A DNA stretch of 64,000 bases. Source: Oasisia sp. SBJ-2009. Lineage: Eukaryota > Annelida > Polychaeta > Sabellida > Siboglinidae. The DNA is taken from positions 34,555,042 to 34,619,041 of the forward strand of contig OZ024857.1 in the NCBI GenBank assembly GCA_964017155.1, read 5' to 3'. The notes beneath the pieces are model-generated. The model saw only the letters and a list, made by a program, of their open reading frames with translations, had not been told where the DNA came from and searched no databases. The position numbers were made by a program, and so were the translations under genes. Positions 1-13,865 of the stretch are shown piece after piece; position 1 is the stretch's first letter; every line of letters begins with the position of its first letter.

Positions 1-550
1 CATCCCCAGAGCACCCAACCTCCCCACTCCACCCAACCTCCCCACTCCACCCAACCTCCCCTCTCCACCGAACCTCCCCACTTCACCCACACTCCCCACT
101 CCACCGAACCTCCCCACGCCATCCAACCTCCCAACGCCACCCAACCTCCCCACTCCGCCCAACCTACGCACTCCACCTAACCACACCACTCCACCCAACC
201 TCCCCACTTCAACCCATCCTCACCACTCCACCCAACCTCCGCACTCCACCCAACTTCCGCACTCCACCCAACTTCCGCACTCCATGGAACCTCCGCCCTC
301 CACCCAAACTCCGCCCTCCACCAAACCTCCCCACTCCACCCAACTTCCCCACTTCACCCAACCTCCCCACTCCACCCAACCCCCCACTCTATCCAACTTC
401 CCAACCTCCCCACTCCTCCCAACCTACGCACTCCACCCAACCACCCCACTCCACCCAACCTCCCCACTTCAACCCATCCTCCCCACTCCACCCAACCTCC
501 GCCCTCCACCCAACCTCCCCACTCCACCCAACCTCCGCACTTCACCCAAC

Positions 551-1347
551 CTTCGCACTCCATCCAACCTCCGCACTCCACCCAACCTCCGCACTCCAAA
601 CAACTTCCGCACTCCACCCAACATCCGCACTCCACACAACTTCGGCACTCCACCCAACCTCCACACTCCACACAACCTCCCCACTTCACCGAACCTCCCC
701 ACCCCACGCTACACCCCCACTCCACCCAACCTCCCGCCTCCACCCAACCTCCGCCCTCCACCCAACCTCCCCACTACACCCAACTTCCCCACTTCACCCA
801 ACCTCTCCACTCCACCCAACCTCCTCACTCCACCCAACCTCCCCACTTCACCCAACATCCCCAGAGCACCCAACCTCCCCACTCCACGCAAACTCCCCTC
901 TCCACCCAACCTCCCCACTTCACCCAACCTCCCCACTTCACCCAACCTCCCCACTCCACCCAACCTCCCCACTTCACCCAATCTTCGCACTCCATCCAAC
1001 CTCCGCACTCCACCCAACCTCCGCACTCCAAACAACTTCTGCACTCCACCCAACATCCGCACTCCACACAACTTCGGCACTCCACCCAACCTCCACACTC
1101 CACACAACCTCCCCACTTCACCGAACCTCCCCACTCCACGCAACCTCCCCACCCCACGCTACACCCCCACTCCACCCAACCTCCCGCCTCCACCCAACCT
1201 CCGCCCTCCACCCAACCTCCCCACTACACCCAACTTCCCCACTTCACCCAACCTCTCCACTCCACCCAACCTCCTCACTCCACCCAACCTCCCCACTTCA
1301 CCCAACATCCCCAGAGCACCCAACCTCCCCACTCCACGCAACCTCCC
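551..1347. repeat. Tandem pair of a 432-450-bp cassette
   Basis: A block starting CTTCGCACTCCATCC at 551 recurs at 983, an offset of 432 bp (24 monomers). The later marker CGCTACACCCCCAC lies at 707-720 and 1,157-1,170, an offset of 450 bp. The second copy therefore gained exactly one 18-bp monomer between the two markers (a CACTCCACGCAACC unit near 1,130-1,148). Both copies end in the same CCAGAGCACC and CCACGCAA monomers. This shows both levels of change in one place: duplication of a cassette, then gain of a single monomer. Confidence 0.8.
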
Positions 1348-4300
1348 CACTTCACCTAACCTCCCCACTTCACCCAACCTCCCCACTCCACCCAACCTCC
1401 CCACTCCACCCAACCTCCCCACCACGCCCAAACTCCCCTCTCCACCCAACCTCCCCACTTCACCCAAACTCCCCACTTCACTCAACCTCCCCACTTCACC
1501 CAACCTCCTCATTCCACCCACTCTCCCCACTTCACCCAACCTCCCCACTCCACCCTACCTCCCCACTTCACCCAACCTTCGCACTCCATCCAACCTCCGC
1601 ACTCCACCCAACCTCCGCACTCCACCCAACTTCCGCACTCCACCCAACTTCCGCACTCCACACAACCTCCCCACTTCACCGAACGTCCCCACACCACCCA
1701 ACCTCCCCACCCCACGCAACCTCCCCACTCCACCTAACCTCCGCCCTCCACCCAACCTCCGCCCTCCACCAAACCTCCCCACTCCACCCAACCTCCCCAC
1801 TTCACCGAACCTCCCCACACCACCTAACCTCCGCCCTCCACCCAACCTCCGCCCTCCACCAAACCTCCCCACTCCACGCAACCTCCCCACCCCACGCTAC
1901 ACCCCCACTTCACCCAACCTCCCTCCTCCACCCAACCTCCGCCCTCCACCCAACCTCCCCACTACACCCAACTTCCCCACTTCACCCAACCTCTCCACTC
2001 CACCCAACCTCCTCACTCCACCCAACCTCCCCACTTCACCCAACATCCACAGAGCACCCAACCTCCCCACTCCACGCAACCTCCCCACTTCACCTAACCT
2101 CCCCACTTCACCCAACCTCCCCACTCCACCCAACCTCCCCACTCCACCCAACCTCCCCACCCCGCCCAAACTCCCCTCTCCACCCAACCTTCCCACTTCA
2201 CCCAAACTCCCCACTTCACTCAACCTCCCCACTTCACCCAACCTTCTCACTCCACCCAACCTCCCCATTTCACCCAACCTCCCCACTCCACCCAACCTCC
2301 CCACTTCACCCAACCTTCGCACTCCACCCAACTTCCGCACTCCACCCAACTTCCGCACTCCATGCAACCTCCGCACTCCACCCAACTTCCGCACTCCACC
2401 CAACCTCCCCACTCAACCCAACCTCCCCACTTCACCCAGTCTCCCCACTCCACCCAACCTCCCCACTCAACCCAACCTCCCCACTTCACCCAACCTCCCC
2501 ACTTCACCCAACCTCCCAAAATTACCCAACCTTCCCACTCCACTCAAACTCCCCACTCCACGCAACCTCCTCACTCCACCCAACCTCCCCACTTCACCCA
2601 ACCTCCCCAGAGCACCCAACCTCCCCACTCTTCCCAACCTCCCCACTCCACCCAACCTCCCCTCTCCACCCAACCTCCCCACTTCACCCAACCTCCCCAC
2701 TCCACCCAACCTCCCCACTCTACCCACACTCCCCACTCCACCGAACCTCCCCACGCCATCCAACCTCCCAACTCCACCCAACCTCCCCACACCTCCCAAC
2801 CTACGCACTCCACCCAACCACACCACTCCACCCAACCTCCCCACTTCAACCCATCCTCCCCACTCCACTCAACCTCCGCCCTCCACCTAACCTCCCCACA
2901 CCACCCAACCTCCCCACTTCACCCAACCTCCGCACTCCACACAACCTCCACACTCCACCCAACTTCCGCACTCCACCCAACCTCCGCACTCCACACAACT
3001 TCCTCACTCCACCCAACCTCCCCACTCCACCCAACCTCCCCACTCCACCCAACTTCCCCATTTCACCCAACCTCCCCACTCTACCCAACCTCCTCACTCC
3101 ACCCAACCTCCCCACTTCACCCAACATCCCCAGAGCACCCAACCTCCCCACTCCACGCAACCTCCCAACTTCACCCAATCTCCCCACTTCACCCAACCTC
3201 CCCACTCCATCAAACCTCCCCACTCCACCCAACCTCCCCACCCCGCCCAAACTCCCCTCTCCACACAACCTCCCCCCTTCACCCAACCTCCTCGCTCCAC
3301 CCAACCTCCCCACTCCACCGAACTTCCCACGCCATCCAACCTCCCAACTCCTCCCAACCTCTCCACTCCTCCCAACCTACGCACTCCCCCCAACCACACC
3401 ACTCCACCCAACCTCCCCACTTCAACCCATCCTCCCCACTCCACCGAACCTCCCCACTTCACCCAACCTCCCCACTCCACCCAACCTCCCCACTTCACCC
3501 AACCTCCCCAGAGCACACAACCTCCCCACTCCACCCAACCTCCCCACTCCACCCAACCTCCCCACTCCACCCAACCTCCCCACTCCACCCAACCTCCCCT
3601 CTCCACCGAACCTCCCCACTTCACCCACACTCCCCACTCCACCGAACCTCCCCACGCCATCCAACCTCCCAACGCCACCCAACCTCCCCACTCCGCCCAA
3701 CCTACGCACTCCACCTAACCACACCACTGCACCCAACCTCCCCACTTCAACCCATCCTCACCACTCCACCCAACCTCCGCACTCCACCCAACTTCCGCAC
3801 TACACCCAACTTCCGCACTCCATGCAACCTCCGCCCTCCACCCAAACTCCGCCCTCCACCAAACCTCCCCACTCCACCCAACTTCCCCACTTCACCCAAC
3901 CTCCCCACTCCACCCAACCTCCTCACTCCACCCAACCTCCCCACTTCACCCAACATCCCCAGAGCACCCAACCTCCCCACTCCACCCAACCTCCCCACTT
4001 CACCCAACCTCCTCACTTTACCCAACCTCCCCACTCCACCCAACCTCCCCACTCCACCCAACCTCCCCACCCCGCCCAAACTCCCCTCTCCACCCAACCT
4101 CCCCACTTCACCCAACCTCCCCACTCCACCCTACCTCCCCACTTCACCCAACCTTCGCACTCCATCCAACCTCCGCACTCCACCCACCCTCCGCACTCCA
4201 CCCAACTTCCGCACTCCACCCAACTTCCGCACTCCACCCAACCTCTGCACTCCACCCAAACTCCGCACTCCAGTCAACTTCCGCACTCCATCCAACGTCC

Positions 4301-4921
4301 GCACACCACCCAACTTCCGTACTCCACGCAACTTCCGCGCTCCACCCAACCTCCGCACTCCACCCAACCTCCTCTCTCCACCGAATCTCCCCACTCTATC
4401 CAACTTCCCAACCTCCCCACTCCTCCCAACCTACGCACTCCACCCAACCACCCCACTCCACCCAACCTCCCCACTTCAACCCATCCTCCCCACTCCACCC
4501 AACCTCCGCCCTCCACCCAACCTCCCCACTCCACACAACCTCCGCACTTCACCCAACCTTCGCACTCCATCCAACCTCCGCACTCCACCCAACCTCCGCA
4601 CTCCAAACAACTTCCGCACTCCACCCAACATCCGCACTCCACACAACTTCGGCACTCCACCCAACCTCCACACTCCACACAACCTCCCCACTTCACCGAA
4701 ACTCCCCACTCTACGCAACCTCCCCACCCCACGCTACACCCCCACTCCACCCAACCTCCCGCCTCCACCCAACCTCCGCCCTCCACCCAACCTCCCCACT
4801 ACACCCAACTTCCCCACTTCACCCAACCTCTCCACTCCACCCAACCTCCTCACTCCACCCAACCTCCCCACTTCACCCAACATCCCCAGAGCACCCAACC
4901 TCCCCACTCCACGCAACCTCC
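707..4921. repeat. Four dispersed copies of the CGCTACACCCCCAC cassette
   Basis: A cassette of about 190 bp begins with CGCTACACCCCCAC and ends with a CCAGAGCACC monomer followed by CCACGCAA. It occurs at about 707-897, 1,157-1,347, 1,895-2,085 and 4,732-4,921. The monomer order inside is the same in all four copies: two CCTCC-type monomers, an ACTACACC monomer, an ACCTCTCC monomer, and so on. I saw no copy outside the left domain. The copies at 707 and 1,157 belong to the tandem pair described separately. The other two are embedded in different surroundings, so the cassette has moved or been copied within the array. Confidence 0.8.
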
Positions 4922-5630
4922 CCACTCCACCCAACCTCCCCACTCCACCCAACCTCCCCACCTCGCCCAAACTCCCCTCTCCACCCAACCTCCTCACTTC
5001 ACCCAAACTCCCCACTTCACTCAACCTCCCCACTTCACCCAACCTCCTCACTCCACCCAACCTCCCCATTTCACCCAACCTCCCCACTCCACCCAACCTC
5101 CCCACTTCACCCAACCTTCGCACTCCATCCAACTTAAGCACTCCACCCAACTTCCGCACTCCACCCAACTTCCGCACTCCACCCAACCTCTGCACTCCAC
5201 CCAAACTCCGCACTCCAGCCAACTTCCGCACTCCTTCCAACTTTCGCACACCACCCAACTTCCGTAATCCACGCAACTTCCGCACTCCACCCAACCTCCG
5301 AACACCACGCAACTTCAGCACTCCACCCAACCTCCCCACTCCACCGAACCTCCCCAGTCCATCCAACCTCCCAACTCCACCCAACCTCCCCACTCCTCCC
5401 AACCTACGCTCTCCACCCAACCTCCCCACTTCAACCCATCCTCCCCACTCCACCCAACCTCCCCAAATTTCCCAACCTCTCCACCCATCCTCCCCACTCC
5501 ACCCAACTTCCCCACTCCACCCAAACTCTCCCCACTTCACCCAACTTCCGCACTCCATGCAACCTCCGCACTCCACCCAACCTCCGCACTCCACACAACT
5601 TCCCCATTTCATACAACCTCCGCACTCCAC

Positions 5631-7240
5631 CCAAAGTTCGCACTCAACCCAACCTCCACACTTCACCCAACCTCACAACTCCACCCAACCTCCCCACTTC
5701 AACAAAAACCTCCGCATTCCAACCAACCTCCGCACGCCACCCAACCTCCGCACTCGAACCAACTTCCGCACTCAACCCAACCTCCGCACTCCACCCAACT
5801 TCCGCACTCCACCCAACTTCCGCACTCCACCCAAAGTTCGCACTCAACCCAACCTCCCCACTTCACCCAACCTCCCCACTCCACCCAACCTCCCCACTCC
5901 ACCCAACCTCCCCACATCACCCAACCTCCCTACTTCGCCCAACCTCCCCACTCCACCCAACCTCCGCACTCCACCCAAAGTTCGCACTCAACCCAACCTC
6001 CACACTTCACCCAACCTCACAACTCCACCCAACCTCCCCACTTCAACAAAAACCTCCGCATTCCAACCAACCTCCGCACGCCACCCAACCTCCGCACTCG
6101 AACCAACTTCCGCACTCCACCCAAACTCCGCACTCCACCCAACTTCCGCACTCCACCCAACTTCCGCACTCCACCCAACTTCCGCACTCCATCCAACCTC
6201 CGCACTCCACCCAACCTCCGCACTCCACACAACTTCCGCACTCCACCCAACCTCCCCACTCCACCCAACCTCCCCACTTCACCGAACCTCCCCACACCAC
6301 CCAATCTCCCCACCCCACGCAACCTCCCCACTCCACCTAACCTCCGTCCTCCACCCAACCTCCGCCCTCCACCAAACCTCCCCACTCCACCCAACTTCCC
6401 CACTTCACCCAATTTCACCACTTCACCCCAATCCACCCAACCTCCTCATTCCACCCAACCTCCCCACTCCACCCAACATCCCCAGAGCACCCAACCTCCC
6501 CACTCCACGCAACCTCCCCACTTCACCCAAACTCTCCACTTCACCTAACCTCCCCACTCCACCCAACCTCCCCACTTCAACCCAACCTCCCCACTCCACG
6601 CAACCTCCCCACTTCACCCAACCTCCTCACTTCACCCAACCTCCCCACTCCACCCAACCTCCCCACTCCACCCAACCTCCCCACCCCGCCCAAACTCCCC
6701 TCTCCACCTAACCTCCCCACTACACCCAACCTCCCTACTTCAACCAACCTCCGCACTCCACCCAACTTACGCACTCCACCCAACCTCCCCGCTTCACCCA
6801 ACCTCCCCACTCCACCCAACTTCGCCACTTCACCCAAACTCCCCACTCCACCCAACCTCCTCACTCCACCCAACCTCCCCACATCACCCAACCTCCCTAC
6901 TTCGCCCAACCTCCCCACTCCACCCAACCTCCGCACTCCACCCAAAGTTCGCACTCAACCCAACCTCCACACTTCACCCAACCTCACAACTCCACCCAAC
7001 CTCCCCACTTCAACAAAAACCTCCGCATTCCAACCAACCTCCGCACGCCACCCAACTTCCGCACTCCACCCAAAGTTCGCACTCAACCCAACCTCCCCAC
7101 TTCACCCAACCTCCCCACTCCACCCAACCTCCCCACTCCACCCAACCTCGCCACATCATCCAACCTCCCTACTTCGCCCAACCTCCCCACTCCACCCAAC
7201 CTCCGCACTCCACCCAAAGTTCGCACTCAACCCAACCTCC
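5631..7240. repeat. Diverged block with AAAGTTCGC and AACAAAAACC variants
   Basis: CCAAAGTTCGC occurs at 5,631, 5,831, 5,975, 6,942, 7,070 and 7,214. AACAAAAACCTCCGCATTCC begins at 5,701, 6,045 and 7,012. The variant spacing shows local copying: a segment around 5,914-6,080 recurs at +967 bp (6,881-7,050), and the end of that segment recurs again at +272 bp (7,153-7,240). These are the least consensus-like monomers in the window, with A-rich runs and CG-containing forms such as GCACGCCACC and ACTCGAACC. No non-repeat sequence is embedded, since the 18-bp rhythm continues throughout. Confidence 0.75.
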
Positions 7241-7587
7241 ACACTTCACCCAACCTCACAACTCCACCCAACCTCCCCACTTCAACCCAACCTCCCCACT
7301 CCACGCAACCTCCCCACTTCACCCAACCTCCTCACTTCACCCAACCTCCCCACTCCACCCAACCTCCCCACTCCACCCAACCTCCCCACCCCGCCCAAAC
7401 TCCCCTCTCCACCCAACCTCCCCACTACACCCAACCTCCCTACTTCAACCAACCTCCGCACTCCACCCAACTTACGCACTCCACCCAACCTCCCCGCTTC
7501 ACCCAACCTCCCCACTCCACCCAACTTCGCCACTTCACCCAAACTCCCCACTCCACCCAACCTCCTCACTCCACCCAACCTCCCCAC
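6557..7587. repeat. 705-bp-offset direct duplication
   Basis: About 326 bp at 6,557-6,882 is repeated at 7,262-7,587. It begins in CACTTCAACCCAACC and runs through the shared rare monomers CCCCGCTTCACC, CAACTTACGCAC and CAACTTCGCCAC. One clear difference is CCACCTAACC near 6,709 against CCACCCAACC near 7,414. The intervening sequence is the AAAGTTCGC block. The shared rare monomers make chance similarity unlikely. Confidence 0.8.
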
Positions 7588-8112
7588 TTCACCCAACATC
7601 CCCAGAGCACCCAACCTCCCCACTCCACGCAACCTCCCCACTCCACCCAACCTCCCCACTCCACCCAACCTCCGCCTTCCACCCAACCTCCCCACTCCAC
7701 CCAACCTCCCCACTTCACCAAACCTCGGCACTCCAGCCAACCTCCCCACTCCACCGAACCTACGCACTCCACCCAACCACCCCACTCCACCCAACCTCCC
7801 CACTTCAACCCATCCTCCCCACTCCACCCAACCTCCCCACTTCACCCATCCTCCCCACTCCACCCAACCTCCCCGCTCCACCCAAACTCTCCCCACTTCA
7901 CCCAACCTCCGCACTCCACCCAACCTCCCCAAATCACCCAACCTCCCCACTCCACTCAAATTCCACATTCCACCCAACTTCCGCACTCCATGCAACCTCC
8001 GCACTCCACCCAACCTTCGCACTCCACACAACTTCGCAATTTCATGCAACCTACCCACTCAACCCAACCTCCCCACTTCACCCAACCTCCCCATTTCACC
8101 CAACCTCCCCAC

Positions 8113-11100
8113 TTCACCCAACCTCCCCAGAGCACCCAACCTCCCCACTCCACCCAACCTCCCCACTCCACCCAACCTCCCCACTCCACCCATCCTCCCC
8201 ACTCCACCCAACCTCCCCTCTCCACCGAACCTCCCCACTTCAGCCAACCTCCCCACTCCACCCAACCTCCCCACTCCACCCACACTCCCCACTCCACCGA
8301 ACCTCCCCACGCCATCCAACCTCCCAACTCCACCCAACCTCCCCACTCCGCCCAACCTACGCACTCCACCCAACCACACCACTCCACCCAACCTCCCCAC
8401 TTCAACCCATCCTCACCACTCCACCCAACCTCCGCCCTCCACCCAACCTCCCCACTCCTCCCAACCTCCCCACTTCACCCAACCTCCGCACTCCACCGAA
8501 CTTCCGCACTCCACCCAACTTCCGCACTCCATGCAACCTCCGCACTTCACCCAACCTCCGTACTCCACACAACTTCCCCACTTCATACAACCTCCCCACT
8601 CAACCCAACCTCCCCACATCACCCAACCTCCCCACTTCACCCAACCTCCCAAAATCACCCAACCTCCCCACTCCACTCAAACTCCCCACTCCACGAAACC
8701 TCCTCACTCCACCCAACCTCCCCACTTCACCCAACCTCCCCAGAGCACCCAACCTCCCCACTCTTCCCAACCTCCCCACTGCACCCAACCTCCCCACTCC
8801 ACCCAACCTCCCCACTTCACCCACACTCCCACTCCACCGAACCTCCCCACGCCATCCAACCTCCCAACTCCACCCAACCTGCCCACTCCTCCCAACCTAC
8901 GCACTCCACCCAACCACATCACTCCACCCAACCTCCCCACTTCAACCCATCCTCCCCACTCCACTCAACCTCCGCCCTCCACCTAACCTCCCCACTCCAC
9001 CCAACCTCCCCACTTCACCCAACCTCCGCACTTCACCCAACCTCTGCACTCCACCAAACTTCCGCACTCCACCCAACCTCCGCACTCCACACAACTTCCT
9101 CACTCCACCCAACCTCCACACTCCACCCAACCTCCCCACTTCACCAAACCTCCGCCCTCCACCCAACCTCCCCACTTCACCCAACCTCCCCAGAGCACCC
9201 AAACTCCCCACTCCACCCAACCTCCCCACTCCACCCAACCTCCCCTCTCCACCCAACCTCCCCACTTCACCCAACCTCCCCACTCCACCCAACCTCCCCA
9301 CTTCACCCAACCTCCCCACATCACCCAAACTCCCCACTCCACCCAACTTCCCCACTTCACCCAACCTCTCTACTTCACCCAACCTCCCCACTCCACCCAA
9401 CTTCCGCACTCCACCCAACTTCCGCACTCCATGCAACCTCCGCACTCCACCCAACCTCCGCACTCCACACAACTTCCCCACTTCATACAACCTCCCCACT
9501 CAACCCAACCTACCCACTTCACCCAACCTCCCCACTTCACCCAACCTCCCCACATCACCCAACCTCCCCACTTCACCCAACCTCCCAAAATCACCCAACC
9601 TCCCCACTCCACTCAAACTCCCCACTCCACGCAACCTCCTCACTCCACCCAACCTCCCCACTTCACCCAACCTCCCCAGAGCACCCAACCTCCCCACTCT
9701 TTCCAACCTCCCCACTCCACCCAACCTCCCCTCTCCACACAACCTCCCCACTTCACCCAACCTCCCCACTCCACCCAACCTCCCCACTCCACCCACACTC
9801 CCCACTCCACCGAACCTCCCCATGCCATCCAACCTCCCAACTGCACCCAACCTCCCCACACCTCCCAACCTACGCACTCCACCCAACCACACCACTCCAC
9901 CCAACCTCCCCAGTTCAACCCATCCTGCCCACTCCACTCAACCTCCGCCCTCCACCTAACCTCCCCACACCACCCAACCTCCCCACTTCACCCAACCTCC
10001 GCACTCCACCCAACCTCCCCACTTCACCCAACCTCCCAAAATCACCCAACCTCCCCACTCCACTCAAACTCCCCACTCCACGAAACCTCCTCACTGCACC
10101 CAACCTCCCCACTTCACCCAACCTCCCCAGAGCATCCAACCTCCCCACTCTTCCCAACCTCCCCACTCCACCCAACCTCCCCTCTCCACCCAACCTCCCC
10201 ACTTCACCCAACCTCCCCACTCAACCCAACCTCCCCACTCCACCCACACCCCCACTCCACCGAACCTCCCCACGCCATCCAACCTCCCAACTCCACCCAA
10301 CCTGCCCACTCCTCCCAACCTACGCACTCCACCCATCCACACCACTCCACCCAACCTCCATTCTTCAACCCATCCTCCCCACTCCACTCAACCTCCGCCC
10401 TCCACCTAACCTCCCCACTCCACCCATCCTCCCCACTTCACCCAACCTCCGCACTCCACCCAACCTCCGCACTCCACCCAACTTCCGCACTCCACCCAAC
10501 CTCCTCACTCCACACAACTTCCTCACTCCACCCAACCTCCCCACTCCACCCAACGTCCCCACTTCACCGAACCTCCGCCCTCCACCCAACCTCCCCACTT
10601 CACCCAACCTCCCCAGAGCACCCAAACTCCCCACTCCACCCAACCTCCCCACTCCTCCCAACCTCCCCTCTCCACCCAACCTCCCCACCCCGCCCAAACT
10701 CCCCTCTCCACAAAACCTCCCCCCTTCACCCAACCTCCCAACTTCACCCAACCTCCTCACTCCACCCAACCTCCCCACTCCACCGAACTTCCCACGCCAT
10801 CCAACCTCCCAACTCCTCCCAACCTCTCCACTCCTCCCAACCTACGCACTCCCCCCAACCACACCACTCCACCCAACCTCCCCACTTCAACCCATCCTCC
10901 CCACTCCACCGAACCTCCCCATTTCACCCAACCTCCCCACTCCACCCAACCTCCCCACTTCACCCAACCTCCCCAGAGCACCCAACCTCCCCACTCCACC
11001 CAACCTCCCTACTCCACCCAACCTCCCCACTCCACCCATCCTCCCCACTCCACCCAACCTCCCCTCTCCACCGAACCTCCCCACTTCAGCCAACCTCCCC

Positions 11101-11480
11101 ACTCCACCCAACCTCCCCACTCCACCCACACTCCCCACTCCACCGAACCTCCCCACGCCATCCAACCTCCCAACTCCACCCAACCTCCCCACTCCGCCCA
11201 ACCTACGCACTCCACCCAACCACACCACTCCACCCAACCTCCCCACTTCAACCCATCCTCACCACTCCACCCAACCTCCGCCCTCCACCCAACCTCCCCA
11301 CTCCACCCAACCTCCCCACTTCACCCAACCTCCGCACTCCACCGAACTTCCGCACTCCACCCAACTTCCGCACTCCATGCAACCTCCGCACTTCACCCAA
11401 ACTCTGTACTCCACACAACTTCCCCACTTCATACAACCTCCCCACTCAACCCAACCTCCCCACATCACCCAACCTCCCCA
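8113..11480. repeat. 2,846-bp-offset duplication pair (about 520 bp each)
   Basis: The segment at about 8,113-8,634 matches 10,959-11,480. Both carry the same series: a CCAGAGCACC monomer, CACTCCACCCATCC, CCACTTCAGCC, CACGCCATCC, CAACCTACGCAC, CCACACCACTCC, CACTTCAACCCATCCTCACC and a run ending in CTTCATACAACC. The offset is 158 monomers plus 2 bp. Differences include CACTCCTCCC near 8,455 against CACTCCACCC. The second copy ends at the start of the central domain. Confidence 0.75.
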
Positions 11481-13865
11481 CTCCACCCAACCTCCCCACT
11501 TCAACCCATCCTGCCCACTCCACTCAACCTCCGCCCTCCACCTAACCTCCCCACACCACCCATCCTCCCCACTTCACCCAACCTCCGCACTCCACCCAAC
11601 CTCCACACTCCACCCAACTTCCGCACTCCACCCAACCTCCGCACTCCACACAACTTCCTCACTCCACCCAACCTCCCCACTCCACCCAATCTCCCCACTT
11701 CACCGAACCTCCGCCCTCCACCCAACCTCCCCACTCCACCCAACTTCCCCATTTCACCCAACCTCCCCACTCTACCCAACCTCCTCACTCCACCCAACCT
11801 CCCCACTTCACCCAACCTCCCCAGAGCACCCAAACTCCCTACTCCACCCAACCTCCCCACTCCACCCAACCTCCCCTCTCCACCCAACCTCCCCACTTCA
11901 CCCAACCTCCCCACCCCACCCAACCTCCCCACTTCACCCAACCTCCCTACTTCACCCAACATCCCCACTCCACCCAACTTCCGCACTCCGTGCAACCTCC
12001 GCACTCCACCCAACCTCCGCACTCCACACAACTTCCCCACTTCATACAACCTCCCCACTCAACCCAACCTCCCCATTTCACCCAACCTCCCCACTTCACC
12101 CAACCTCCCCACATCACCCAACCTCCCCACTCCACCCAACCTGCCCAAATCACCCAACCTCCCCAATCCCCTCAAACTCCCCACTCCACCCAACCTCATC
12201 ACTCCACCCAACCTCCCCACTTAACCCTACCTCCCCAGAGCACCCAACCTCCCCACTCCACCGAACCTCCCCACTCCACCCAACCTCCGAACACCACCCA
12301 ACTTCAGCACTCCACCCAACCCCCCCACTCCACCGAACCTCACCACTCCATCCAACCTCCCAAATCCACCCAATCTCCCCACTCCTCCCAACCCACGCAC
12401 TCCACCCAACCGCACCACTCCACCCAACCTCCCCACTTCAACCCAACCTCCCCACTACACCCAACCTCCGCCCTCCACCCAACCTCCCCACTGCACCCAA
12501 CCTCCCCACTTCACCCAACCTCCGCACTCCACCCAACCTCCGCACTCCACCCAACTTCCGCACTCCACCCAACCTACGCACTCCACACAACTTCCCCACT
12601 TCATACAACCTCCCCACTTCACCCAGTCTCCCCACTTCACCCAACCTCCCCACATCACCCAACCTCCCCACTCCACCCAACCTCCCCACTTCAACCCATC
12701 CTGCCCACTCCACTCAACCTCCGCCCTCCACCTAACCTCCCCACACCACCCATCCTCCCCACTTCACCCAACCTCCGCACTCCACCCAACCTCCACACTC
12801 CACCCAACTTCCGCACTCCACCCAACCTCCGCACTCCACACAACTTCCTCACTCCACCCAACCTCCCCACTCCACCCAATCTCCCCACTTCACCGAACCT
12901 CCGCCCTCCACCCAACCTCCCCACTCCACCCAACTTCCCCATTTCACCCAACCTCCCCACTCTACCCAACCTCCTCACTCCACCCAACCTCCCCACTTCA
13001 CCCAACCTCCCCAGAGCACCCAAACTCCCTACTCCACCCAACCTCCCCACTCCACCCAACCTCCCCTCTCCACCCAACCTCCCCACTTCACCCAACCTCC
13101 CCACCCCACCCAACCTCCCCACTTCACCCAACCTCCCTACTTCACCCAACATCCCCACTCCACCCAACTTCCGCACTCCGTGCAACCTCCGCACTCCACC
13201 CAACCTCCGCACTCCACACAACTTCCCCACTTCATACAACCTCCCCACTCAACCCAACCTCCCCATTTCACCCAACCTCCCCACTTCACCCAACCTCCCC
13301 ACATCACCCAACCTCCCCACTCCACCCAACCTGCCCAAATCACCCAACCTCCCCAATCCCCTCAAACTCCCCACTCCACCCAACCTCATCACTCCACCCA
13401 ACCTCCCCACTTAACCCTACCTCCCCAGAGCACCCAACCTCCCCACTCCACCGAACCTCCCCACTCCACCCAACCTCCGAACACCACCCAACTTCAGCAC
13501 TCCACCCAACCCCCCCACTCCACCGAACCTCACCACTCCATCCAACCTCCCAAATCCACCCAATCTCCCCACTCCTCCCAACCCACGCACTCCACCCAAC
13601 CGCACCACTCCACCCAACCTCCCCACTTCAACCCAACCTCCCCACTACACCCAACCTCCGCCCTCCACCCAACCTCCCCACTGCACCCAACCTCCCCACT
13701 TCACCCAACCTCCGCACTCCACCCAACCTCCGCACTCCACCCAACTTCCGCACTCCACCCAACCTACGCACTCCACACAACTTCCCCACTTCATACAACC
13801 TCCCCACTTCACCCAGTCTCCCCACTTCACCCAACCTCCCCACATCACCCAACCTCCCCACTCCA
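11448..13865. repeat. 1,190-bp higher-order unit, two tandem copies
   Basis: The segment starting near 11,448 in CCAACCTCCCCACATCACCC repeats from about 12,638. Markers repeat at exactly +1,190: TTAACCCTACC at 12,222 and 13,412, and CCGTGCAACC at 11,990 and 13,180. I saw no difference in the parts I compared line by line. Homology stops near 13,866, where CACTCCACCC becomes CACTCCACTC. The unit is 66 monomers plus 2 bp, so a frame open in one copy is shifted in the next. The junction lies inside the common core, as expected for unequal exchange. Confidence 0.9.

Larger units (their letters stand above)
1..11447. repeat. Left domain: heterogeneous, diverged monomers
   Basis: This domain has the greatest monomer diversity in the window. 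It carries private variants not noticed elsewhere: CGCTACACCCCCAC (four times), CCAAAGTTCGC (six times), AACAAAAACC (three times), and long runs of CTCCGCAC and CTTCCGCAC monomers. It lacks the TTAACCCTACC marker and the CCGTGCAACC variant of the central domain. Local duplications are short (about 130-970 bp) and are separated by unlike blocks. This fits an older or less homogenised flank of the array. The boundary is set at the left edge of the first central tandem pair, near 11,448, and is approximate. Confidence 0.7.

Noticed and set aside
8580..8592. TATA-like or promoter element in CTTCATACAACC monomers
   Set aside because: This is a recurring monomer variant found in dozens of cassettes, without any downstream gene. 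CATACAA is a weak match to a TATA box.
12222..12232. Telomere-like TTAACCCTA motif
   Set aside because: It occurs once per cassette, not in tandem, and is explained by two substitutions in the ordinary monomer. No TTAGGG or CCCTAA array exists in the window.
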